Source: Ectocarpus siliculosus
Lineage: Eukaryota; Sar; Phaeophyceae; Ectocarpales; Ectocarpaceae
Length of the DNA stretch: 64,000 nt
Assembly: GCA_000310025.1 (NCBI GenBank)
Contig: FN649740.1
Coordinates: forward strand, 140,728-204,727
Direction: 5' to 3'
Position 1 is the stretch's first letter. Each line of letters begins with the position of its first letter. This document shows, piece after piece, positions 36,303-48,000 of this stretch. Made by a program: the position numbers and the translations under genes. The notes beneath the pieces were generated by a model. The model worked only from the letters and a program-made list of their open reading frames with translations. It ran no database searches and was not told the origin of the DNA.

Positions 36303-36889
36303 TCACACACACGTATCCCGCACCCACGCGGATCTGTACGTATTATACACCACGCACGCTCGCAAGCCTTCGACACCAAAGCATTAGCTAGGGTGTGAGA
36401 GCCGGTTCTTCAGTGGTTTTGCGAGAGTATCAGAAGTTTGCAGTTGCCTTGCTCCGAGCCCTAACCCTACCTACTTCTTGAAGCTGGAACGAAAAACAAG
36501 GATCTCACGTGAATCTTGGATCGTGATCCACTCTGCTCTCAGATTCATCCATGCAAGTGCAGCAGTTCGCCGCCTCCAATCAAATGCGGTCCTCACTGAG
36601 ACTTGATATATAGACTATGCCTCGAAGCTAAATTCGCATCCATCCGAAGATAACCTCAACCATGACACACGGCACACACAGACGACGTGTAACATTTCTC
36701 GATCTACTCACGCCACCTAACGGGCATCGAATCATGTCTGTATACATACTCATGTTCGAAACAAGGAAACATCTTCGGAAACACAACAAAGGAAGCATGG
36801 TAGAGACAAGGGAACATTTTCGAAAACGAAGGGGAGCATCCCCTGTCCAGCTATGGCAGCACCCAGCGCCCAGCCTCCAGCCTGATACA

Positions 36890-39800
36890 TCAGAACTTGT
36901 CCTTTCGTTTGCGACCTGTAAACTTGTTGTCGTCTCTGACGTCCCTCCCCTGCCGCCGCTGCTGGTCCTTCTTGGCTAACACCCAATTTCGGGTCTTGGC
37001 AACTTTGCCCTTCTTGGGCTTCCCTCGGTGTCCGCGCCTCTCTCTGCTGCCACCCTGTGAGCAACGAGGGAGCATCGCGTCGACAACATTCAGCAGATCG
37101 TGCTCGCACAGTAATCAGCGAGAGATTGAAGGGGTTGTTTTGGTTGTTCTTGGCCCGCATTGGCTATACACGATTTCGAAGAAATTGCAACAAGCACAAG
37201 CAGCAGGAAGAACTGAAGTCCTCGTCCGAACGTTTGACTCTGAACCACACGTTTTCTCGTCGTTTAAAACACCAAACGCGCTAAGGAAAAGCTCCGCACA
37301 GGGGGACGTCGTGCTGTTGTCGCTGCCACAAACGGGACTAGTGTATAGAGGGAGCAATCGTCGCCCTCAAAAAACCCACTCACATCAAACTTGGCCGCCG
37401 CTGCGCCGCCCTCCGGTTCGGCCCGCTTCGCCGCCGGTGTCTTGTAGCCATGCTCGAAGCTCAGGCAAAGGTAGTACTTCTTGGCCTTGGTAGAGTTGGG
37501 ATAGTCAATCACCAGCCCCCCGGTGAATCCCGCCCTGAGGGACATCGGCAAGAGAAACCAACGTGATGCGAGAGTAGGCGGGGCATCGGCTGAGCATCAA
37601 CCAATGGTAGTGTCACTTCGCATCTGTAGGCACTGAGGTTCGTTGTCGGTAACAACTCAGGAAAAATCGAGAGGTTCGGGTTCTCTGCATGGACAAGGTA
37701 GCCTCGTAGCTGCGAACACGCAGCCGACGCTCGCGGCGAGTGCACTTTAAACTTGGGGTTCTTCTATTCTCCCACCCATTGTGTTGATGATATATCGGCA
37801 GTCCGCCTAGACATCCACGCATCAATCATCTTCCACGCAGAGACATACACCTCTTTGCACTAGGGCATTCAGTACCCTTCCTCCGGGGGGAGCAAGCTCG
37901 AACGAACCTACCACGTACATGTACCGTGTCCGGATGGCGAGAAGTCTCTGTCCAATTGTCACCCCGAACGAATCGTCCTCTAACACTAACACAGGACCCT
38001 TCCCGGTTGCCACATGCACATCAACCACCCCATCTTGCCTGGCAGCACAAGAGGAGATGAGCACCGCCTGCTCGGTGCTATCCGGGTAAAACTGTAGCGC
38101 CGCTCTGGAGCCTCGCTTGAGTGTCGCGTACAGCGACGAGAAGAAACGGAGCAAACGGGTCTTCGCTACCTGCTCGCTCGTCTGCGCATAGCACAGCCAC
38201 TGTCGTCGTCGTGGGAGGGGGCATCGAAAACGGGGAGGGGGCGACGGTAAGGCTAGGTCACTAAATGGGTGGATGTGAGTTCATTTGTTGCCTTCTTTCT
38301 GTCATTTGGCCATCAACACCAATCCCATGCCAGACGGAGAACCACTCCAGCATATTCTACTTGATGCAACATCGACACTGGCGTGTTCTTTCATGTACCT
38401 GCCAGCCACATTTCACCTAGGTCAAGTTGATATCCTCACCGCTTCCTCTTCGGCGTTTTGCGGGCAACATTTATCATCGTGTAGCGATCGCCTTCCAACC
38501 CTGGTATGGTGCTCAGATCTTTGTTTGTTGCCGCTATCAAAATCTTGGCATACGCGAGAGAGCAGCAGCCAATGCGACGGCCACACACGTGAGCAGCAGC
38601 ACGCGAAACGATTCTAGACCCTGTTGGACAAACAACGATGGCCAAGCCGTTTTCAGACCCCAAAAGTGGGTGTCTTGGCGGTGGGCGGGTACAGTATACC
38701 GAACACTGGTCTGCTCGAAACACAGCTCTGCGATGCCAAAATCACCTGCAAAGCAGACACGCTGATGCAGCCGTCGAACGTCGCTGGTCGGAACGGTAAC
38801 CCAGTGCCCATGTCGTGTTGACACAAGTCACCGAAACTGGATGCAATATTGCGGGAGAAGAAAAAGCAGCACGCGTCGAAAAATAAAGCTATGCATACAA
38901 CTGTAGATACAGTAGTTGTGCACGAAAAAAGAAAATCTGTATTGTACGAGTGCATCGCGTTGAAATCGTTGTGGCGAGATAGCACAACTACGACAAAGTA
39001 GATGGCATCGCGGGAAACAGCGACAGCTGAAAAATAGAACATTTCAAGGACAATTGAGGGCGTGCTGCCACGATCACTGCGCAGACGTCTCATTGCATTC
39101 TATGCATACGGCGGGGTCTACTGCTGATGCAAAAGCTTGACGCGAATTTCATGTGATGTGGTTTCGCCACACTTTCGTTGTCCATGAGAGGGAGCCATGC
39201 TGTGACTTTAGTATGCCCACAGCAGGAGACACTTTCTTGACTGTAACGCACACGGAACGTCATCCAAGCACTAGTTCTGCTGCAAATCGTGGGTTCCACG
39301 ACACTCACTCTGTCTCCCGTTCGTTCGCAACGTCGAGCATATCGCGGCTGATGTCTACGCCAAGCCAGACATGGCCGGCTTCTTCCAACGCTTCTCCGCT
39401 CAGACCGCTGCCGCATCCGACGTCCAGAATGAAGTACGATTGCCCTGGCTGGGGGCAACAGAACGGATTGGCAGTTTTCAAGTGCAGAAAGGACCGGGAC
39501 GCGTAGTGTGAAATCAGCACGCGAAGGTGGGGCCGACAAGTAGGGTGGTGCGCGCGCCTGTAAAAGGCACGCGTAAAAGACACGCATGGTTTACATGGAG
39601 CAAAAAACCATGGAGGTAACATGTGTCGTGTACCGCGTGCGGGGCTGAAAGCGACGGCAACAGCGATACTGCGTTATATAGGGCCATGAGTTGTAGATAG
39701 TGTCCGAGTAATTCCATCGTGTCCATCACGTAGTTGAGTGCCAAACTCTGTCTGGCGCAGTGTCGAACTCGCCCGGCCCCACGTGGGTTATTCCAGTTCA

Positions 39801-40335
39801 TGATCCAACATTGATCCAACATTGCTTCGTTTAGCAGTACTTCAGTACAAACTAGATGACACACTGCTCACGAATTTCACAATTGGAAGGAAACGATGTG
39901 ACTACTGATGCGCTGAATATGTCACCAACGGCCCCAACAGGCTTGCTTCAGGGACAACGTACACGTGCACAACAACGAGACTGCTGCACGCGTGACGAAC
40001 GTATCAACGTCAACGTGTACGATGGTCAGCATCTGTAGAGCTGGTACCCTGGTACGCTACATACAGCAGTTTAGTCTCCCCGCAGGCTCCAAAGCGCAAA
40101 GCAATTTCGGCACCGCGAATAAACAAAATCAACCCCCGAACTGCAAACACACATGAAGGAGTGTATATTCTTCGTGTTCCCTCCCTGTCGCTCTCACCGG
40201 TATGTTCAAGAGCTCGATGCACCGGTCCGAAATCTCCGCCTGAATCCCCACCATTCGAGAGTTGGAGTTGTACTTCTTGGACATCTTGTCATTGTAAAAC
40301 AACTCCGGAGGAGTCTGCAGCTCCGGGCGACTCAT
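36890..40335 (-). CDS. BUD23: BUD23, 18S rRNA (guanine-N7)-methyltransferase
   Basis: This SAM-dependent enzyme methylates a guanine of 18S rRNA during 40S subunit maturation, acting with the TRM112 partner in nucleus and nucleolus. Six exons fit in phase: 40335-40198, 39448-39309, 38836-38746, 38199-38039, 37534-37384 and about 37102-36890. They give 297 aa, close to the human protein (281). The start [16 protein letters not shown] is the family N-terminus. Motif I is [20 protein letters not shown]. It is followed by [19 protein letters not shown], the helix [39 protein letters not shown] and the basic tail [13 protein letters not shown]. The intron between 38039 and 37534 has a GC donor (AG|GCAAGA). 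The ATG lies 288 bp from the divergent lycopene cyclase ATG. Confidence 0.93.
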
Positions 40336-40623
40336 CGTGGAGAGCTTATGAACAGCAGCAGAGGGTGAACTACGTTGGTCAAGGTACGTCGCTGTGTCGA
40401 GCTGTGGAGCCAGTGAGCAACAAGCGAGCGCCAGAGTGGACTGGTGCTCGGCTCTCTGTCGAGAGCGGCTCCGCGCATGGAAAGTGCGTTGGCATATATA
40501 CGTGGGCTACGGTCTTTCGCGTTCGCGTAGCCCCCTTGGTTGCGGCGTTGCACACCGGGCACAGCAGGGTGTTTGTCTTGCTCCTCCTGTCTCGCTCTCC
40601 ATTGCTGCGTGTACGGCAGCACC
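40336..40623. promoter_or_regulatory. Divergent intergenic spacer, probable shared promoter of BUD23 and LCYB
   Basis: Only 288 bp separate the two start codons, so both 5' UTRs and core promoters must lie here or overlap. No TATA box at a convincing distance was identified. The role is inferred from geometry. Confidence 0.6.
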
Positions 40624-43600
40624 ATGCGCCAAGCTGCGGGGTGCTCATTGTTGGCACTGCTGGTGCAGGGGCTGCTCGCACCATCCACAGCGTTTGTGGC
40701 GAAACATGCCCCCACGGCAAAGAGGCTCTCGCCCCGGGCGGCGAAACTACCAGCTCGAGTTTCTCCACCGAGACAACGTCATTCAAGAGCCTACCGCGAC
40801 AGCAGGCGTAACGGCAAGGCCGGGGGGTTATCGATGGCATTTGATATGGGGGAAATGATGGAGCAGTTTATGAACTCAGTTAGCGGTGGTGGCGGCAAAA
40901 CCGGCGGTGGCGGGGGAGAAAATGGCAAGCGCGTTGTGTACGACGCTGCGATCGTCGGATACGGCCCGGCAGGCGGCGTGATGGTGAGTTGGGCTTGAAG
41001 GTTCACCTGTAGATGCCAAAGAGGGTTCGAAGTTGCAAAGTTGTTGATGATTTGATTGAGGTGCGTGAGGGTGCACACCACCTTCTGTGTTCTTTTTCGT
41101 GCACACACAGCGGAACAACAACATGTCTAGCTAGACATGTTCTGCTTCATGCGTCATCGCATGAAGGATTTGCAAGGCGCAACACAGCAGCCAGCTGTTG
41201 TAAAGGGGGTTGTTGGGTGGCTTGGTGCGCCCGGCGCAGTTGTAGACGGCAAAAATAAAAGAACCGCGCGGCGAGTTTGCCGGCAACGATAAAATACAGT
41301 AAAACTGCCCACGGGTGTGGTAACCCGCCGCATCTATGATGTTCCGGAGCGTGATAGCTCTGATGTGTTGACGCTGGTGCTGTGATAGCTGTTGTGATGG
41401 CGTGATAGCCTAGAGGCGTGAAAGCCTGGCAGCGTGATAGATGGTGGATAGGTAGTATGGGCACGGGCGTGATAGCCCAGGGCGTGATAGCCGGGAAAAA
41501 GGAAGATGAATAAATCAAGGGCACGTGGCCAACACCGTTGCTGACACGCATACCCAGAAAACAATAATATGTGGCAAAGATGGTACCACCATTCCCCCAA
41601 TTTATTACAACTGCGGAACCCCCAAAATCCCCCGCTCCATCTTCTAGGAACATTCCTCGGTTGCAATAATCTGTCAATGCTGTGAGTACATCCAACAGCC
41701 CCCCTGCTCGCTGCATTGTCAAGATTATACCCGAACTTGCTTATATTATGCATCACACGAAACCCATCCCAAAAACTCCAGAAATCAATGTCATTGTGCA
41801 ACAGTCGTTTCTCCTCCCATCCTCTTGCAACAACCATAAACCATTAAACCAGAGAGACTAGTTCGAACTTCCATTTGTCGCAAACGAACCAGAAACACCT
41901 ACTACCAGAATCTCCATCGGTCTCCATTGTATCCAGAATCTCCAAAGATCAAAACATTCACTAAAAACCATTAAACCAGAAACACTTGATTGCAATTCCC
42001 ATCGGTTCCAAACCATTAAACCAGGAACACCACCAACAATTTCCATCGGTCGCTCATGAATTTCAAATTCCCAATATCAAATCATCCAAAACTCAAATCG
42101 TGGAAACAACCGCAATGGGTTATATCAGGAACAAATGAAAACGAACACAAATGCAAACACATCCAACACCGTCCGGGACAAATCACTTTCCGAGGAGACT
42201 TCAAATCCACACGTAGCACAAGAATCATGATTGCACAAAAATGCTCGACTCCACAATAATACCTCATCCTCATAACAACACGAAGACCATTAATACAAAA
42301 AAACCCTTTCGAGTATTTTCTATCGGCCAATCTTGAATTCAATGTCCAACAAACACGATGAAATTACAAACCAGAATACCTCAGCAACATGGGAGCAACA
42401 CCAAACCTGCCTCAGAAACAAAATCTCCTTGAAACATGTGACATCGCTACGTGCCCTGCCTGCGTGGTTGACAGCGCGAGGTACATTGGAGTCATGGAGT
42501 GCTACAAAGATAGGCCCCCCTTCTTCTTTCATTATTTTTCCTCAAACACAAACAAACCTCCGTTCGTTCAGTTTCCTACAATACCTTTTATTTTCTTCCT
42601 GCATACCCTACCCATGCATGTCTGGCTGCGGCCCCCCTTCTCCGAACACCAGACGTGAAGGGATCAACCCTCTACTTGATAAACGCATCTTGTGACATTT
42701 GGGTACTGGAAACAACCCCAAAATCGCAACCTGCATTGTCAAATCCCGAACTCTGCAAATCGAACATCGAAAACAGACGAAACATTCCATTCTTCGTAAC
42801 ATTGCTGTAGTTAATTGTCATGACACACCAATTCCCCCCCCAATGACAATTGACAACAGCATCGAAGACATAGCATTTTATATAAATAGAGGGGTTACCC
42901 CTGGCCGATGGTACATGGAGAGGCGCGCCAAACACACAGGGGACAACAACAATGTAGATAGAGCCTTCTACCTAAAAAAAATGCCACACGCAGAAGGAAA
43001 AAACAAAAACAACAAGCACAACCATAGTAGCGGCCTTCGCGACATGGCCGCAAGGATTCAAACCAATAACCCTATTCCATCATCATGATCCTTTCTGAAC
43101 AGTTTCAACGCAGCCTTCATGCCGTCAAATATTCTTGCAGGTGCAATTTCAATCGCAAAATCAAATCCGAAAGAACGCCGAAACAAGCCAAAACCAAAAA
43201 CCAACCAAAAAAACAATTCCGGATCCACAAACCCGCATACATCTGTCACTAAACCGCCGTTGCCCGTGGTTTCCATCCCCGCTGGGCGATGCATCCTTCT
43301 CTGGAAATTATCTCAAACCGTCAACAGCACAGAACCATTCTCAGACAAATACCAAACAAGCGGCAGCGCTGCATCAGAAAAACATCGGAATGGGGACGGA
43401 CAATTCTGAGGAAAACAGCTTCAAAGAGTAGGCACAAAAACTCAAACGAAACAATGTTACAATTTCTTGGACGACAGAAACGAGTATTCGGAAAGCACAT
43501 AGGCCCTAACAATCACTCCTGCCAACTCCTTGCTCCAGTATAGTCGTTGAGCACCAAACTAAACAGTGCGCACACGCAAATCGGTGCCGCCGTTGCTGTC

Positions 43601-44387
43601 CACGAAACGGATAGAAAACTAAACAAACATATAGACAGCCCCCCGCTGTCACATCCCGAAACATACCCCTTACATTTCCAGAGTTCATGCAAGAACACTC
43701 CGCGAATATCAAAATGCCAACTAACAAACATGGAGACAGCCCCCCTGCAAAGGTAGCTGTTCATATGGGGAAACAAAAACAAATCGATTGCTGTTCATGC
43801 CCTCTAGAATCATGGTCACACATGACATCCCCCCCCCCATGATTCTGGATGTACATAAAAACAGCAACAAAGAAGAAAAAACCAGTGCAAAAGTAAAACG
43901 CGCTGCCAGAAAGAAAGGCAAAAAAAACTAAACTAAACACGAAACCCACATTGTTAGGTCAGACTCGATGTCGTCGCGCGATGCAAGGCGCGTCACGAGC
44001 CCAAACGGAGTGCCCCGCTCGGAGGGGCGACCCCCAGCAGGTTGTTCTTGATCTCCCACATGCACCCCTCCCAAACATCCTGTTCTCCACCGCCCTCCAT
44101 CTCGTCGCCCCCCAGCTCGCCTTCCCCCAGCTCACCGGTCCGTATCATCCCAGGCCAAATCATCGGCTTGCCGTTCAATACGCGCCGTCGGAGATGGATG
44201 TGGTCCATCGGCCTCGGAGGTCGGCACCGATTTGCGTGTCGGCAACGGCGCGGCGGTAGTAACAGCGGCGGGCAGCGGAGCGGCGGTAGTCCTCGTCGCA
44301 GTCATCCGCGGGTCCGGCAGCGCGGCGACATCCGGCGAGGATGCAGGCGGCACGGGTGCCCCGGGACTTGGCGGCAGCGGCGGTGGT

Positions 44388-44422
<35 letters not shown>

Positions 44423-44981
44423 TACAGGCCAAGGCGCAGCGGTGGCAGCGGGCTGCGAAGCGGCGATGGCCCCGGGTCCCAACTCCCTGGGGAGGGTGTT
44501 CCCTTGTTGCTTGGCAGTCAAACTCAAAACGGGTTGGGGAAAGTAGCCAGCGCGGTGGTGGAAACCGTCAACATCCATTTGTTCGGCACGACCCAACACA
44601 GCTACATCACACTTAGACGCAACACCTTCCCTCGCATCAAACATCCCCGCACTCGTCCCCGAGTCTCCCTGCAACTGCTCACCACCTTTGGGTGTTGACA
44701 TCCTAGTGTGCCATACCGGGGCTTGAAAGGTCACAGCAGGCTTCACCACAGGAACCACAGGAACATCAGGCACAGACATACCAGCAACGGGAACACCAGA
44801 CACCTCCCCATCACTAACAACTCTAATCTCATTTCCAGACACAGAATCAGACTCGCCTAGAGAATTCACACTACGTGTGAGGAAGAGACGAAGAGGGGCG
44901 CCACTTGCTGGAGGAGTGTCGCCCGGAGGTGGAGAGGGGGTCGCCGTCGAGGAGGCAGAGGTCGTTGGATTAGCGCCGATG

Positions 44982-45037
<56 letters not shown>

Positions 45038-48000
45038 AGTCGCCGGCTGAGTAGCGGTGCTAAAGGCCTCGTTGAAGACTCGCTGCTCATCAGCGTCGGG
45101 CCCTGCAGAACGGGGACAGAACGGGCGGCCCCGACCCCAGCTTGCCCCTTGGTCGAGTTGGTGCAGCTGCTCTCGATATGATCCGCCCGACAAGCGCCCC
45201 GATTCTTGCCCCCCGGCCTGAGGAAAACCTGGTCCCCTCATACCGTCCCTCTCGCGAATGAACGCCATGAAGTCGTTGTAGTGGAACAAGAAGTCCTTGC
45301 GAAGTTTATGGCAGTCTGGGGTGTTGTGGGAGGAGTTCGCTCCGTGAACCTGGCAGAAGAAGGCACCTCTCTGCTCATGAGATGGTCCGCCATCCGCTCC
45401 CGCAGCAGCTGCTCTCCTCATGCCGCCGTCCCGGCCTGCGCCGGCAGCGACGGGCGCATGCCTCGTGTCCTCGATCCCCTCCCCACACCTCCGTTTGATC
45501 CTCTGCTCGTGCTCGACCAGCCTCAGCGTCTCTTCCAGAGTACCTCTCGAAAGCATGGGGTGGAACAGAATACGGTCTTTGACATCGTCGTACATTGGGA
45601 GCAAGCCACGTGCAAAGTGTCTCGACATTAACGTCTCCTCTCGATTGTCCCCACAAGACTGTAATTGCATCCACACAGTATTCGCCCTTCCCCAGTAGTC
45701 GACCAGAGTCTCTCCATGCTTCTGTCTAAGGCAGTTCCAAGTGCCGTCCAGGATTTCTCTCTCATGCGTCCTGTTTGTAGTGTAGTAGGACTGAAACACT
45801 CTCCACCCTGCTTGTGGACTCTCTGAAGCTAGTATCTGGTCTAGTATAGGTTGAACGTTGATTTTCGTGATCAAGCACATCCAGACTCTCGTGGCCTTTC
45901 GAACACTTTCATCGCCATACCTCTGCCGCAACCAAGTCTTATCGACGTGCAACGACCCCACAGGAATCTCTTCTCCTCTCATGATCTCTTCAAGACCCTC
46001 TGCATCCATCCACCCTGAGAAACAACTCGTAAAAATTCGGAACGCGACAGTCACACTTCGATCCTTCAAGAAAGCATCATTCCACTCAGGTACTTCGACT
46101 CTCTCTCTCAGCTTCAACTCTATGGGCTGGGAACTAGACGTGCCTGAGCGGACGTCATGTCCCGGAGTCTGGGAGGCGAAGTTGGCAACCCGGCGGAGGA
46201 GGTCGACAAGGGCGATAGTTGGATCTTGTTCCCCTCCATCCGCGGCTGCTTTCGTTCCTCCCTGCTGGTCCACATCGGGGAGGTTCAACGAACCTCGTCC
46301 TTCCCCCCCGTTGTCTTCCCCGTGGGGAGAGGAACTAGTCCCTGGTCCCCGCGGAGGTCTTCGTCCATCTCCTCCAGCCGTCTTATTCGCGCAGACACAG
46401 CAGCCACTTTCTTGATCTATTACGCTAGCGTGTTGGGTGGCTTGGTGCGCCCGGCGCAGTTGTAGACGGCAAAAATAAAAGAACCGCGCGGCGAGTTTGC
46501 CGGCAACGATAAAATACAGATAAACTGCCCACGGGTGTGGTAACCCGCCGCATCTATGATGTTCCGGAGCGTGATAGCTCTGATGTGTTGACGCTGGTGC
46601 TGTGATAGCTGTTGTGATGGCGTGATAGCCTAGAGGCGTGAAAGCCTGGCAGCGTGATAGATGGTGGATAGGTAGTATGGGCACGGGCGTGATAGCCCAG
46701 GGCGTGATAGCCGGGAAAAAGGAAGATGAATAAATCAAGGGCACGTGGCCAACACCGTTGCTGACACGCATACCCAGAAAACAATAATATGTGGCAAAGA
46801 TGGTACCACCATTCCCCCAATTTATTACAACTGCGGAACCCCCAAAATCCCCCGCTCCATCTTCTAGGAACATTCCTCGGTTGCAATAATCTGTCAATGC
46901 TGTGAGTACATCCAACAGGGGTCGATAGCTTGTGTGGCATCGAGAGGACAGGGTTCAGTACTGCCATAGATGCAGTTATCTCTCGTGTTGGTCTTCTTTC
47001 GTGCCTGTTGCTGGATCACCTCTCCCAAACCATGAAGCATAAAAGCATCCGGCCATACAATACTGGAGTAGACGACAACCTGTCCCAAGGAGGTTATTTG
47101 ACTCAAGATGGTTTTCCTCCCCCGGAGGTCCATCTCTAACCAAACCAATCCTCTTCGGGACAGCCTCGTGCATGTGCATGTGATACTGCTAACCATGAGA
47201 GAGTCGGCACAGGTTGTTCGAGTCAGCACGCGCTGAAACCTGATGCGCAAGCAGTGAATAGGTGGAGGTGCTTGGGCAACAGGGCTGCAGGGCGATTCCC
47301 ACGACGTAGGGTCGCTTTCCACGATCGATATATCCTCCGCGATACGCGGTAGGTGCGGTAACCATGGGTATTGCGTTAGGATCGAGTGCAGTTAACGTTG
47401 TACCAACAACGACCACAACGACGATGTTTGTTTGAGCTGAGTCTGCTCGACTTGCCTCATGCACGCTCAGGCTACTCTCCTGGCCGAGAAGCACGGCCTC
47501 AAGGTGTGCATCATCGACCCCAACTTGGAGAAGCGCTGGATACCGAACTACGGCGTTTGGGTGGAAGAGTGGGAGGCTCTCGACAAAGATTTGCAGGTAC
47601 CCTACATTACGTGGTATGCCACTGTGCTGTATTTTGCTGCGCTCCTGTCAAGGTTTGAGTGTACCTGGGGCTGGTTTGCAGGTACATTCCGTATGCCAGG
47701 GTGCTGTCTTTTGCCGAGCTCTTGAGCGTACCTGTTGTTGAATCATTCACTTGTCGGAGAACCAAGCAGTGCGGTGGTGTCTCTTTTTCGTTCCGATCCA
47801 TGTACAAGTATTCAATTTTGTTGGTGAGCGCCGCAGCAGTCGGACATTCCGCAACACTGCGTGTATCCTGCCCATTTGCTCTTTCTTGTCGGGGCTTGAA
47901 CCTCAAACAACTGACAGGGCCATTCCCCATGTTGATGAGTTTTGTCGTGCCCACAAATAGCTTCCAGTACATGGCACACGAGACTTGACGCGATCATTCA

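Larger units (their letters stand above)
41206..46922 (-). mobile_element. Young gag-only LTR retrotransposon (TR-GAG-like) inside LCYB intron 1
   Basis: Two 487-bp LTRs (41211-41697 and 46431-46917) differ at only two sites by eye. Both start TGTTGG and end CCAACA. The element is flanked by a 5-bp target duplication GGGGT (41206-41210 and 46918-46922). A polypurine tract GAGCAGGGGGGC abuts the left LTR on the minus strand, fixing the orientation opposite to LCYB. About 2.3 kb next to the right LTR encodes a Gag; the remaining 2.4 kb shows no pol. Ends and gag look whole, and near-identical LTRs mean recent insertion. Lack of pol makes it a non-autonomous element relying on enzymes in trans, as described for TR-GAG elements. 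The 5-bp duplication and Gag type suggest a Ty1/copia-related partner. Confidence 0.93.

Noticed and set aside
41147-41837. Separate protein frames in the left LTR (191 and 167 aa)
   Set aside because: They repeat word for word in the right LTR and are chance frames of the LTR sequence.
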